From assembly GCF_027944115.1 (NCBI RefSeq), contig NZ_JAPJZI010000001.1, positions 2,108,001 to 2,172,000 on the forward strand: 64,000 nt of DNA, written 5' to 3'. A model generated the notes under the pieces. The model did no database searches. It was not told the origin of the DNA and was given only the letters and a program-made list of their open reading frames with translations. Made by a program: the position numbers and the translations under genes. The DNA comes from Hoeflea prorocentri (GTDB lineage: Bacteria; Pseudomonadota; Alphaproteobacteria; Rhizobiales; Rhizobiaceae). Positions 33,489 to 42,300 of this stretch are shown here, one piece after another (the first letter of the stretch is position 1; each line of letters opens with the position of its first letter).

Positions 33489-34298
33489 CTACTGCTGCTG
33501 GTTCTCGGAAACCGCGACATCAGCCGTCAATGTAATTTGCGATCCCCCAACGACATGACCTTTTATCGGAGTCGCATCATCCGCGTCCAGTCCGCATGCA
33601 ATCCGTACATAATGATCGGTCGGCGAAATGCCGTTTGACGGATCAAGGCCCACCCAGCCGAAATTCCTGATATGGGCTTCCGCCCAGGCATGGGTCTCCA
33701 GAAGTTCATCTTCATCGTCAGCCGCCTTGAGATAACCGGTCACATAGCGGGCGGGCATCTCGAGCGAGCGGCAGGCCGCGATGAGAATATGGGCATGGTC
33801 CTGGCATACGCCGGCGCCGATTGCCATTGCTTCGGCCGCCGTGGTTTTGCTGTTGGTGGCCTCAGGCCGGTAGTCGACGGTCTCTCGGATCGCCGATGAC
33901 AGGTCATGTACCGTCTTCAGCTCATCATCCTGGCGCGCTGCCTCGGCAAGCGCACGAATTGCATCGTCCGCCTGCGTCAACCGTGTCGATCGCATGAAGA
34001 TGGCCGAAGGCGGTTTGCGTGGAAGATCGCGAATGATGCCGTTTTGGTCTTCGGTCACGATGACCCCTTCGGCAAGCACCTCAACGCTGGACACCTCCCC
34101 GTCGCTTTGCCACAGGCCGGTCTCGTCGCCGTAGCCGGTGATGTAAATCGGCTCGACCGGGTCGCCATTGACTGTCACCGACCAGTTTTCCACCAACTGC
34201 CCGTCATAGACAGACGGATAGAGTTTAAGCCGAAGGGAAACCCGCGCTGCCGCCGGTTCATAGGCATATTCGGATCTGTGACGTACGCTAAGCCGCAT
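33489..34298 (-). CDS. Transglutaminase-like family protein of the Anbu operon
   Basis: 269 residues. An N-terminal beta domain (LSVRHRSEYAYEPAAARVSLRLKLYPS) precedes a papain-like transglutaminase core with catalytic C165 (GAGVCQDHAHILIAACRSL), H203 (ETHAWAEAHI) and D219 (GLDPSNG). Expected to hydrolyse or form amide bonds. It lies 9 bp before the Anbu gene and 12 bp after the alpha-E gene, as in other Anbu loci. No signal peptide. Confidence 0.92.
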   Translation of the reverse strand: MRLSVRHRSEYAYEPAAARVSLRLKLYPSVYDGQLVENWSVTVNGDPVEPIYITGYGDETGLWQSDGEVSSVEVLAEGVIVTEDQNGIIRDLPRKPPSAIFMRSTRLTQADDAIRALAEAARQDDELKTVHDLSSAIRETVDYRPEATNSKTTAAEAMAIGAGVCQDHAHILIAACRSLEMPARYVTGYLKAADDEDELLETHAWAEAHIRNFGWVGLDPSNGISPTDHYVRIACGLDADDATPIKGHVVGGSQITLTADVAVSENQQQ

Positions 34299-34310
34299 CA
34301 GCGTTCGCAG

Positions 34311-35234
34311 TCAGAAATGATAGGCATCCGACACCTCCTTGCTGATGCGCGCCGTCTTGGCGATCTGGTCGTTGATGAACTCGTGCAGCCCGTCGCTGAA
34401 AACCGCGTGAATATCGAGCCGGCTCAGCCGGTTCAGTTCGGCCCGGGCCGTGCGCTGGCAATTGTGAGCGCCGCCGTAGTTCTTTTCCAGCTTCGCAAGA
34501 CAGCCGTCGATCTGGCCATAGCTGAAAGCGACCGAGCGGGGAAACGCCTGATTGAGCAGCAGGAAGTCGGCAATGTTCCAGGGAGCATAATCGCCGGCAT
34601 AGTTGTGATGATAGGCGCGCAGGCCCGAGACGGCATGCAGCATCGACATCCACTGGTGATGGTCCCTGCCCCCGCCGACCACTTCGGTCTCCGGCAAAAG
34701 CAGGAAATATTTCACGTTCAGCAGGCGCAGTGTCATATCGGCGCGCTCGATATTGCTACCAAGGCGAAGGAAGAAATAGCCTTCCGTGCGCAGCATCGAT
34801 GTCTCGACGGCGCCGCGAAAAATCGCCGCCTTGTTGCGCACCCATTCCAAAATCTGGACCAGCTGGCGGCGCGCGGTCTGCGTGTCCATCGATTCCAGAT
34901 AACGCCAATCCTCGTTGAGACTTTCCCACATCTCCTGGGTGAGCGCGGTGCGCACGGCACGGCCGTTCTCCCGCGCCTTGGACAGGCAACCCTGTACGGC
35001 CGACGGACTTTCTGGATCGAGGATCAGCAGCGCAACGATATCGGCTTCCGTGATCGCCCGTTCTTCGGGAGGCGGCGTACCCGTGGCCTGCATCAAAGAC
35101 GTCCATTCCGATTGCCCTTGCGTTCCGGGCAGCATGGCCATGCGCTGGCCCATTGAAATCATCCGCGCGGTCGCCTCGGCGCGCTCCATATAGCGGCCAA
35201 GCCAGAACAGACTTTCGGCGGCACGGCTCAACAT
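34311..35234 (-). CDS. Alpha-E domain protein of the Anbu operon
   Basis: 307 residues, largely helical. Family signature at the N-terminus: MLSRAAESLFWLGRYMERAEATARMI, then NIERADMTLRLLNVKYFLLLP and the end SRLDIHAVFSDGLHEFINDQI. Alpha-E (formerly DUF403) proteins are always found with circularly permuted ATP-grasp and transglutaminase proteins and are thought to take part in making a peptide-like bond; the activity is not established. It lies 4 bp after the ATP-grasp gene. Confidence 0.92.
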   Translation of the reverse strand: MLSRAAESLFWLGRYMERAEATARMISMGQRMAMLPGTQGQSEWTSLMQATGTPPPEERAITEADIVALLILDPESPSAVQGCLSKARENGRAVRTALTQEMWESLNEDWRYLESMDTQTARRQLVQILEWVRNKAAIFRGAVETSMLRTEGYFFLRLGSNIERADMTLRLLNVKYFLLLPETEVVGGGRDHHQWMSMLHAVSGLRAYHHNYAGDYAPWNIADFLLLNQAFPRSVAFSYGQIDGCLAKLEKNYGGAHNCQRTARAELNRLSRLDIHAVFSDGLHEFINDQIAKTARISKEVSDAYHF

Positions 35235-35238
35235 GGCG

Positions 35239-36645
35239 TTATTCCCTCAAGACCCATGTGTCCTTGACCCCGCCACCCTGGCTTGAATTGACCACCAGCG
35301 ATCCTTCCCTCAAGGCCACTCGCGTCAGGCCGCCGGGTACAAGCCTTATGTTCTTGCCGACAAGACAAAAGGGCCTGAAATCGACATGGCGACCGCAAAG
35401 ATCACCCTCGTGCAATGTGGGTGCGGTCGATAGATCAAGCGTCGGCTGAGCGATGAACTCGGCCGGATCGGCGGCGATGCGCTTGCGGTACTCTTCGATC
35501 TCTTCTTTCGTGCTCTTCGGGCCGATCAGCATTCCGTAGCCGCCCGAACCGTGAACCTCCTTGACCACGAGTTCATGCAAGTTTTCCATCACATAGGAAA
35601 GCTCGTCTTTTTTGCTGCACTGATAGGTCTGGATGTTCTCAAGGATCGGTTCTTCGCCGAGGTAAAAGCGGATCATCTCCGGCACGTAAATATAGATCGC
35701 CTTGTCGTCGGCAACGCCGGCGCCGGGCGCAGAGCAGACATTCACATGTCCTGCCCTATAGGCATCAAAAAGCCCGGCCACTCCCAGCATGCTGTCGGGG
35801 CGGAATGTCAACGGATCGATGTAATCGTCATCAATACGCCGGTAGATCACGTCGACGCGCTGCGGACCGCGTGTCGTGCGCATCCAGACCTTGGCCTCGT
35901 CGACAAAAAGGTCTTGCGGCTCGACCAGTTCAATCCCCATCAGGTCTGCAAGGAAGGAATGTTCGTAATAAGCCGAGTTGAGCGAACCCGGCGTCAGCAG
36001 CACGACGGTTGGCTCGCCGTCACAGGAGGCCGGGGCAACCTCCTTGAGCGTGCGCAGCAACTCGTCCGGATAATGATCCACCGGCTTGACCGGGCCGCCA
36101 CTGAAGATATCTGGGAACATGCGAGCCATGATTTCCCGGTTCTCCAGCATATAGCTGACACCGGACGGTGTCCGGCAATTGTCCTCAAGAACCTGGAAAC
36201 TTCCCTCGCCGGTACGCACGATGTCAATGCCGACAATGTGGCTGTAAACGCGGCCCGGCGGCGCAAAGCCCACCATCTCAGGCAGGTAGGCCGTATTGCG
36301 ATAAACCAGTTCTGCAGGGATGACACCGGCCTTGATGATCTCGCCGCGGTGGTAGATGTCATACAAAAAAGCGTTGAGCGCACGCGCGCGCTGACGGATA
36401 CCACGGTCGAGCTGATCCCATTCGGAAGCCGCAAAGGCGCGGGGTATCAGATCGAACGGTATCAGCCGCTCGGGATCGCCGCCCTCGCCATAGACAGCAA
36501 ATGTGATGCCGATTTTCCGGAAGATCGCTTCCGCCTCGTCACGGCGGCGGCCAAGGAGCTGCGTGCCTGTTTCTTCAATCCAGTCGGCGATGCGCCTGTA
36601 TGGCGCACGCACACCGCCCGGTTCTTCCATCTCGTTAAACGGCAC
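35239..36645 (-). CDS. Circularly permuted ATP-grasp protein of the Anbu operon
   Basis: 468 residues from a GTG at 36643-36645, chosen because AGAAGG lies 6 nt upstream. The frame is open to 36702 (TTG), and an ATG is at 36628-36630. Family segments: FDLIPRAFAASEWDQLDRGIRQRARALNAFLYDIYH, ILEDNCRTPSGVSYMLENR, NSAYYEHSFLADLMGIELVEPQDL, VDVIYRRIDDDYIDPLTF and VVKEVHGSGGYGMLIGP, the last being the ATP-binding loop. Likely an ATP-dependent peptide ligase. First gene of the Anbu operon. Confidence 0.92.
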   Translation of the reverse strand: MPFNEMEEPGGVRAPYRRIADWIEETGTQLLGRRRDEAEAIFRKIGITFAVYGEGGDPERLIPFDLIPRAFAASEWDQLDRGIRQRARALNAFLYDIYHRGEIIKAGVIPAELVYRNTAYLPEMVGFAPPGRVYSHIVGIDIVRTGEGSFQVLEDNCRTPSGVSYMLENREIMARMFPDIFSGGPVKPVDHYPDELLRTLKEVAPASCDGEPTVVLLTPGSLNSAYYEHSFLADLMGIELVEPQDLFVDEAKVWMRTTRGPQRVDVIYRRIDDDYIDPLTFRPDSMLGVAGLFDAYRAGHVNVCSAPGAGVADDKAIYIYVPEMIRFYLGEEPILENIQTYQCSKKDELSYVMENLHELVVKEVHGSGGYGMLIGPKSTKEEIEEYRKRIAADPAEFIAQPTLDLSTAPTLHEGDLCGRHVDFRPFCLVGKNIRLVPGGLTRVALREGSLVVNSSQGGGVKDTWVLRE

Positions 36646-36736
36646 GCTCAGCCTTCTTGCTGTTTCCCCTCGCACTTTAGTGCTTAAAAGCGAGCCTAGC
36701 AAAAGTCTTCGCGATCAGGAAGACGCCAAGATGATT

Positions 36737-36772
36737 GAAAAATGCTTCACGTTCTCCCCGCCCCCGGGGAAC
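36737..36772 (-). terminator. Probable terminator after ubiV
   Basis: On the minus strand an imperfect GC-rich hairpin with arms GTTCCCCG and CGGGGAGAAC (36772-36751, one bulge) is followed 8 nt later by a T5 run (36742-36738). It lies 36 bp after the ubiV stop and before the Anbu operon start. Confidence 0.45.
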
Positions 36773-36807
36773 AGAGCGGGCGCCCGGAGATGTTTCCGCG
36801 CGGGCTG

Positions 36808-37728
36808 CTAAACCAGCGCGCCCGATACGCGCCACTCGACGCCCGGCTTGTGATGGAAGAAGCCGTTGGAAAAGGGCACATCGGGTCCGCAGTCCTGCAA
36901 TAGCCCATTTGCCTCTTCAGCGGTGATCTCATCATCAAGGACCGCGCGAAAGACCTTTGCGGCATGCATGGTCCCGGCACTATGCGGCGAAAGGCGGAAA
37001 TGGCTGATGCCCAGTTCCATCAGTTCAGCGAGTTCGCAAACTAGATTGAGGCGGGTGTAGGACATGGTCTGGATGCCGTTGACCGTCAGGAAGGGCTGGC
37101 CGTCAAGGGTATTCAGTTCCATTCCGTCCGGATCAAGGTCGCAGATGAACTTGCAGCTGTCCTTGGTCCGACCGTGGGCGCGGGCGTGATAGCAGCGCGC
37201 CGAAAGGGCAAGCGGTATCCTGCCGAAGACTTGTGTTTCCAAGGTAACGCCGCGTTCCTGCGCGCGTGCCGTGAGCGCCGCGATACCCTCTTTCGGAAGC
37301 TCGGGCGACAGGCAGATATGGGTGGCGCCCTCGTCGGCAAGAGCGTCGAGGCTGTCTTCATTGTAGACATTCACGAAGGGTCCAATGACATGGGGTTTTC
37401 CCGAAAGGTGCCACAGGGCGGAGATGTCATTGACTTCGATCGCCGCATCGTTGTCTGTCGTTACGGCCTTGACCAGGCGCCTGTCGATCGCGCTGGAGAC
37501 CTCCGCCAGGCTTGAAAAGTACACCTGTTTGCCGCCCGTTTTCAGCCGATCGACAACTGCATCGACATATTTATCGAATAACGGCGCCCGCTTCGAACAG
37601 ACAACCTCACCGACATAGACCCTAGAGACGGGCGCCTCATCGGCGATCTCGAAATAAAAATCCCGCCACACTTCCGGCTGCCAGTTGAACAGAACCGGCC
37701 CGAGCGTCAGTTCACCTTGCATTGTCAT
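36808..37728 (-). CDS. ubiV: UbiV, U32-family subunit of oxygen-independent ubiquinone hydroxylase
   Basis: 306 residues. The first ATG overlaps the ubiU stop (ATGA). A second ATG two codons on (37720-37722) has GGAG at the better 6-nt distance. Peptidase-U32 family without known protease activity. The cysteines C44, C179, C192 and C196 (EVVCSKRAP, SARCYHARAHGRTKDSCKFIC) fit the four ligands of the UbiV 4Fe-4S cluster. UbiV and UbiU form a heterodimer that, with UbiT, hydroxylates ubiquinone precursors without O2, using prephenate as oxygen donor in the best studied system. Confidence 0.95.
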   Translation of the reverse strand: MTMQGELTLGPVLFNWQPEVWRDFYFEIADEAPVSRVYVGEVVCSKRAPLFDKYVDAVVDRLKTGGKQVYFSSLAEVSSAIDRRLVKAVTTDNDAAIEVNDISALWHLSGKPHVIGPFVNVYNEDSLDALADEGATHICLSPELPKEGIAALTARAQERGVTLETQVFGRIPLALSARCYHARAHGRTKDSCKFICDLDPDGMELNTLDGQPFLTVNGIQTMSYTRLNLVCELAELMELGISHFRLSPHSAGTMHAAKVFRAVLDDEITAEEANGLLQDCGPDVPFSNGFFHHKPGVEWRVSGALV

Positions 37729-38729
37729 CTCCAGGTTTTCGAGCGGAATGCGCCCTGTGTTTCGCGCTGGCCTTCGGTCAACGCGAGCAGATGGCTGACA
37801 TCCGGTGTGCGGCCTGCGGCATAATCGTCAACCGCTCCCCGGAACGCCGATACGACAGAACGCACATAGGCGCGCGAGCGCTGCCGGCCCTCGATCTTCA
37901 AGGCCGTCACGCCGACCTGGACCAGATCGGCCAGGAGATGCGTCAGGTTCAGGCTGACAGGCTCCTCAAAGGCATAATAATGCTCGCGGTGTGGGGCACT
38001 GTAACGCCCTTTGCAGATGGTCGGATAACCGGCATGTTCACCCTGGGCGAAACGATCAATTGTCACATCGCGCAGGCTTGATGTGAGATTGCCTTGCCTG
38101 TCTTCTTCATAGTGGACGTCGCCCGCAGGCGAGCACACGCCGTCCAGATTGGTGGAACAACCGGTGACATAGTTCGTCAGGGCGCAGCGCCCCTCTGCCA
38201 TCATGCCGATATTGCCGAAGACGAATGCCTCGATCTCGCAAGGTATCGCATCGTGTATCTGCTTGATTTCAGCGACGGTGAGGATACGCGGCAGGACGAC
38301 CCGCTTGACATCGAACCGGTCACACCAGAACCGGATGGCTTCAGCCGACGATGCGCCGGCCTGAACCGACAGATGAATACGCTGCTGTGGATGGCGGGTA
38401 CTGAGATAACGGGCCATGCCGATATCGGCGATGATAATGGCGTCCACGCCGCAAGCGACCGCTGCATCGACCGCCTCCTTCCATACATGGGTGCGGCCCG
38501 CCGTCGGAAAGGAATTGATCGCAGCAAGCACCTTGGCATCGCGCTCATGGGCGTAGTCCACGGCCTTCGCCATCTGTTCCGGCGTGAAATTGAGACCGGG
38601 GAAGTTGCGCGCATTGGTCGGCCCCTGGAAGCCGCAATAGACGGCATCAGCGCCCGCATCGACCGCCGTCCGAAGCCCGGCCGGCGTGCCGGCGGGACAA
38701 ACGAGTTCCGGTGGCTGGATTGAGCTCAT
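37725..38729 (-). CDS. ubiU: UbiU, U32-family subunit of oxygen-independent ubiquinone hydroxylase
   Basis: 334 residues. Starts MSSIQPPELVCPAGTPAGLRTAVDAGADAVYCGFQGPTNARNF, the U32 TIM-barrel beginning. Cluster cysteines are visible at C182, C191, C199 and C239 (GRCALTNYVTGC, DGVCSPAG, PTICKGRY). Partner of UbiV. Overlaps ubiT by 4 bp and ubiV by 4 bp, so the three are one coupled operon ubiT-ubiU-ubiV. Confidence 0.95.
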   Translation of the reverse strand: MSSIQPPELVCPAGTPAGLRTAVDAGADAVYCGFQGPTNARNFPGLNFTPEQMAKAVDYAHERDAKVLAAINSFPTAGRTHVWKEAVDAAVACGVDAIIIADIGMARYLSTRHPQQRIHLSVQAGASSAEAIRFWCDRFDVKRVVLPRILTVAEIKQIHDAIPCEIEAFVFGNIGMMAEGRCALTNYVTGCSTNLDGVCSPAGDVHYEEDRQGNLTSSLRDVTIDRFAQGEHAGYPTICKGRYSAPHREHYYAFEEPVSLNLTHLLADLVQVGVTALKIEGRQRSRAYVRSVVSAFRGAVDDYAAGRTPDVSHLLALTEGQRETQGAFRSKTWR

Positions 38730-39220
38730 TTTCCATTCCTTCCGCTCACTGCATCAAGAACAACCCGGACTGGACGGGCAAGCGGACCGAAGCAGGACAC
38801 CACATCTTCGGCCAGTGTGGTGTCGAGATCGTCCAGCGCGTTGCGAAGCGCTACCGAAGCTTCCGTGTCGCCTGAGATCGTCAGTTCACGGCTGAAAAAC
38901 AGCGCATCGCTGTCCGTCTGACCGTCGATCATACGCAACAGCGTCGGAAACGAGCCGGAGATGCGGACATCACTGGGCGGCAACCGATGCCTGTTGAAGG
39001 CCTGAAGGCGCGGCGCAGTCCCATCCGGTTGCAAGAGCAGAACCAGCGGCAGGCCGCGTGGATCTATCAGGAAACGTTTCTTCTGGCTGTCGCCAAGCCG
39101 CTCAAAAAGATCCGGATGCTTGCGCGCGACAGTCGTTACGATATGGCGAAGCAAGGGCTGGAGGACAAAGAGCGGCAAAGGGAGGAATAGTCCCTGTGCG
39201 GGTGGACCGGATCCATGCAT
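38726..39220 (-). CDS. ubiT: UbiT, SCP2-domain accessory factor for anaerobic ubiquinone synthesis
   Basis: 164 residues if the ATG at 39218-39220 is used. An in-frame ATG at 39266-39268 gives 180 residues but would coincide with the transcription start expected for an activator bound at the FNR box upstream. The SCP2 lipid-binding fold is seen in FLIDPRGLPLVLLLQPDGTAPRLQAFNRHRLPPSDVRISGSFPTLLRMIDGQTDSDALFFSRELTISGDTEA, shown here only to mark the domain span of about residues 50-135. UbiT binds polyprenyl ubiquinone intermediates for UbiUV. First gene of the operon. Confidence 0.88.
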   Translation of the reverse strand: MHGSGPPAQGLFLPLPLFVLQPLLRHIVTTVARKHPDLFERLGDSQKKRFLIDPRGLPLVLLLQPDGTAPRLQAFNRHRLPPSDVRISGSFPTLLRMIDGQTDSDALFFSRELTISGDTEASVALRNALDDLDTTLAEDVVSCFGPLARPVRVVLDAVSGRNGK

Positions 39221-39302
39221 TCGAACCGGATTTTTGCCGGGACCGGCCGATTCTCGATTGTAGGTCATGGACCGGTTTTAGGGACGCTCTGCGACGGCAG
39301 AC

Positions 39303-39316
39303 TTGATTTATGTCAA
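39303..39316 (-). promoter_or_regulatory. FNR/FixK-type box upstream of ubiTUV
   Basis: TTGACATAAATCAA on the minus strand (TTGAT-TTAT-GTCAA on the plus strand) matches 9 of 10 defined positions of the FNR/FnrL/FixK consensus TTGAT-N4-ATCAA. It lies 35 bp upstream of the outer and 83 bp upstream of the inner possible ubiT start. It predicts induction of oxygen-independent ubiquinone synthesis at low oxygen. Confidence 0.82.
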
Positions 39317-39371
39317 GCGGTAACAAATTTGCTCCGGCTTGCAGGCAGCTCCGACCCAATGTGCCCGAGGA

Positions 39372-42300
39372 CTAAAGGTCGACCCTGATTTTTCCACCGG
39401 CTTCAGCGGCTCTGGAGCAGCACAGGATGACGCGGTCCTTACGCTCTTTTGCCGACAAGACGTGGTCCCGGTGCTCCACCTGGCCATCAACAAGCGTGGC
39501 AGCGCAAACACCGCACAACCCGTCTGTACATTTGACGTCGACATGGATCCCGGCGTCGTTCAATGCGTCTGCCGCCGTCTGGTCCGCTGTTACAACCAAC
39601 TCGCGCCCGGAACGCGCCAGTTCCACGGTGAAGTCGTGATTGACGTAATCTGGCGTTTCCGGGACGGAGAAGTACTCCTTCAAAAGCGCCTCCTCCGGCC
39701 AGCCCTTGGCGGCGGCCACATCGAAGACCCCATCCATGTAGCGATCGGCTCCGCAGGTATAGAGCCTGAAACCGTCCCGGAATTGCGGCACAAGTTCACT
39801 TAGCCTGGCACGCCGTCCCTCGCCTGAAAAATGAAAAAAGACGCGCTCCGACCAGGGCATTGATTTCAACTCATCTGCGAAACCGCACTGCTCCGCGGAC
39901 TTTGCGCTGTAGTGCAGAATAAACTCCTTGCCGAGCGCATGCAGCCGGTGGGCCATGGTCATCAGCGGAGTTACGCCAATTCCCCCGGCCATCAAGAGGG
40001 AAAACTGCGCTGTCTCGTCCAGAGGGAAGTGGTTGCGCGGCTTGGAGATAAAGATCCGCCTGCCCTCCTTGAAGACACGGTGCATCAGCAGCGAGCCGCC
40101 CCGCCCTTTTTCCTCCCGTTGGACGCCCAGGACATACTTATCTGCATCGGCGGGATCGCCAGCGAGCGAATATTGCCGCTGATATTCGGGCGCGATGACC
40201 ACATCGACATGGGCACCGGCCTCCACTTTCGGCAGAGGCTTGCCGTCGGCACGCTCGAGTTCAAAGCGCACGATGTCCGGCGCGGGGTCCGTGCGCCTGG
40301 AGACGACAACAGGAAAGACCTCCGGGTCGGCGGAGGGCGGCTGCGCCTTTGGCGCAAGGCCCTCAGTCTCGCCTTTCGACAGTTTTTCGCGATAGGCTTC
40401 AGGTGTCAGCAAGGAGCGGTAGCGTTCGATACCGGTTTCCCGATCAAGCGGATGCGTCACGGGATAAGGCGGCGGCATCATGTCCGCCGGGTAGACCGCA
40501 AGGGTCTGATCGGCATAGTGAAGCTTCAGGTCCTTTGACAAACCGCGTTCGTTGACGGCCGCGGCAGGCACATAGCGGCCGGCTTCAACATTCAGTTCTA
40601 TATCCCACCACCACTTTTTGACCGGATTGATTTCACCTCTGCCAAGCCGGTCATCGAGGGCTGCCAGTGTCTTGGCACTCGCCGGTGCATTGATCGCAAG
40701 CCAGCGGAAGGCTTCGTCGGCAAACAACCCCTCCAGGTTCCAGGGGCAGGTTTTCATGCAGCGTCCGCACATGCCGCCGGCTGCATTGGTGATACGGTAA
40801 CGGGCGCATTTTTCCGCATCGGACTTCCAGATCTCATAGCCGTTATACATCAGCTTCGGACCCGCGGTGATTGCCCCGGACGGGCATTCACGGGCACATT
40901 TGTTGCATGAGTTGCAGAAGTGCTGGAGACCGAAATCGATTGGCTTGTCATGCACCATCGGCATCGAGGTGGTGACGACCCCGGATTTCAGGCGCGGCCC
41001 CAAAAACGGGTTGAGGATGACTTCGCCGATCCGGCTCACCTCGCCAAGCCCGGACAGCAACAGCAAGGGTGGCTGCAGAACGTCGCCATCCAGCACCGAG
41101 TGCACCCTTGCGGAATAGCCAAGCCGCCTGACCTGCTCGCCGATCACGCCGCCGAGAAGCGAAAACCGCAAATAGGCGCGCATGGACTGGGCAACGGAAA
41201 TCCAGTCGTCTCCACTGGCGCCTTCCATTGTGTCGAAGCCCTGGTCGAGAAGCAGCGAAACACCATTGTCGTGATAGGGCTCAATCGGGTTGCCGCCGGC
41301 ATCATGGGAATAATAGGCCCAGTCGGGTACGCGGCTCAAACCAACCGCATCCGCTGACAGATAGTAGGACGCCGCCTTGAGATTGTCGGCATTGCGTTGC
41401 GGATCGTGCGTGTCCGGAGAAACCGGCCCGCGTGCCTCCCCGAACTGCAAAAGAAGAAGGGCGCCCAGGGCCCGGCGCGCGCAGGCGCCAATTGGGCTCT
41501 TCATCACATACATTCCGCCTTTCGCACCCTCCTGGACCTTGCGGCCGATGTCGCCGAAAAGCGCACGAGCGAAGAAATCTGCTCTTTTGGGAAAGCGCGG
41601 AACGCGCTCCTCATCGATAAAGGTGGTGGGTTTGTCGGTCCGCTTGATTGTCTCAAAAGGATGCGGCCCCATGCGAAAGTCACGGTCCTTGTAGGGTGTT
41701 GCCGTACCTGCCCGGCGCTGTGTTCCGCGGCCCATCCACCAGTCAGGACCGTGGGAGCGCCAGCCGGCTCGCCCGGCATCGGCCCCAAGGGGCAGGTCCT
41801 CATCCAGATCGAGGGTTGTCGTAACAGCGGCCAGACCGAAGCGGGAGCCCACAAACGGATTGATCAGCGCTGCGGTCTCGCCTGCACCTTGAACCGCACA
41901 CAGGCCGGATGAGACGGCAAGCCGGCCAAGATCGACATCACTTGTCGTTGCCGTGTGCGCGCGCGCCTCATGTCCCAGCATCCGGATATAATTTGCGATC
42001 ACAACCGCCACGTTGGAGGTCAAGAGCGCGGCGCGTTCGGCCTGCGTATCAACAAACCATTCGGTGCCCGCCTCGTCCGGCTTCGGATCGCGCGTGTATT
42101 CGACAAGAAACATCAGGGCGTGGGTGTGATGGGCGACCGGTCCCAGCTCCTCGCGTGCCGATTCCAGAACATCCGCGTAAATCGCATCCACTCCGGAGGC
42201 AAAACTCTTCGGCTGCCCTGCTTCCAGTTCTTCCTTCAGGTCGGCGACCATCGGATTGCGGATCGGTTCGGCGAGAAAATGCGCGGGCCCAAGCTTTGCA

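Noticed and set aside
39266-39268. Outer ATG of ubiT
   Set aside because: It has no ribosome site and would lie at the transcription start expected from the FNR box position. Kept as an alternative only.
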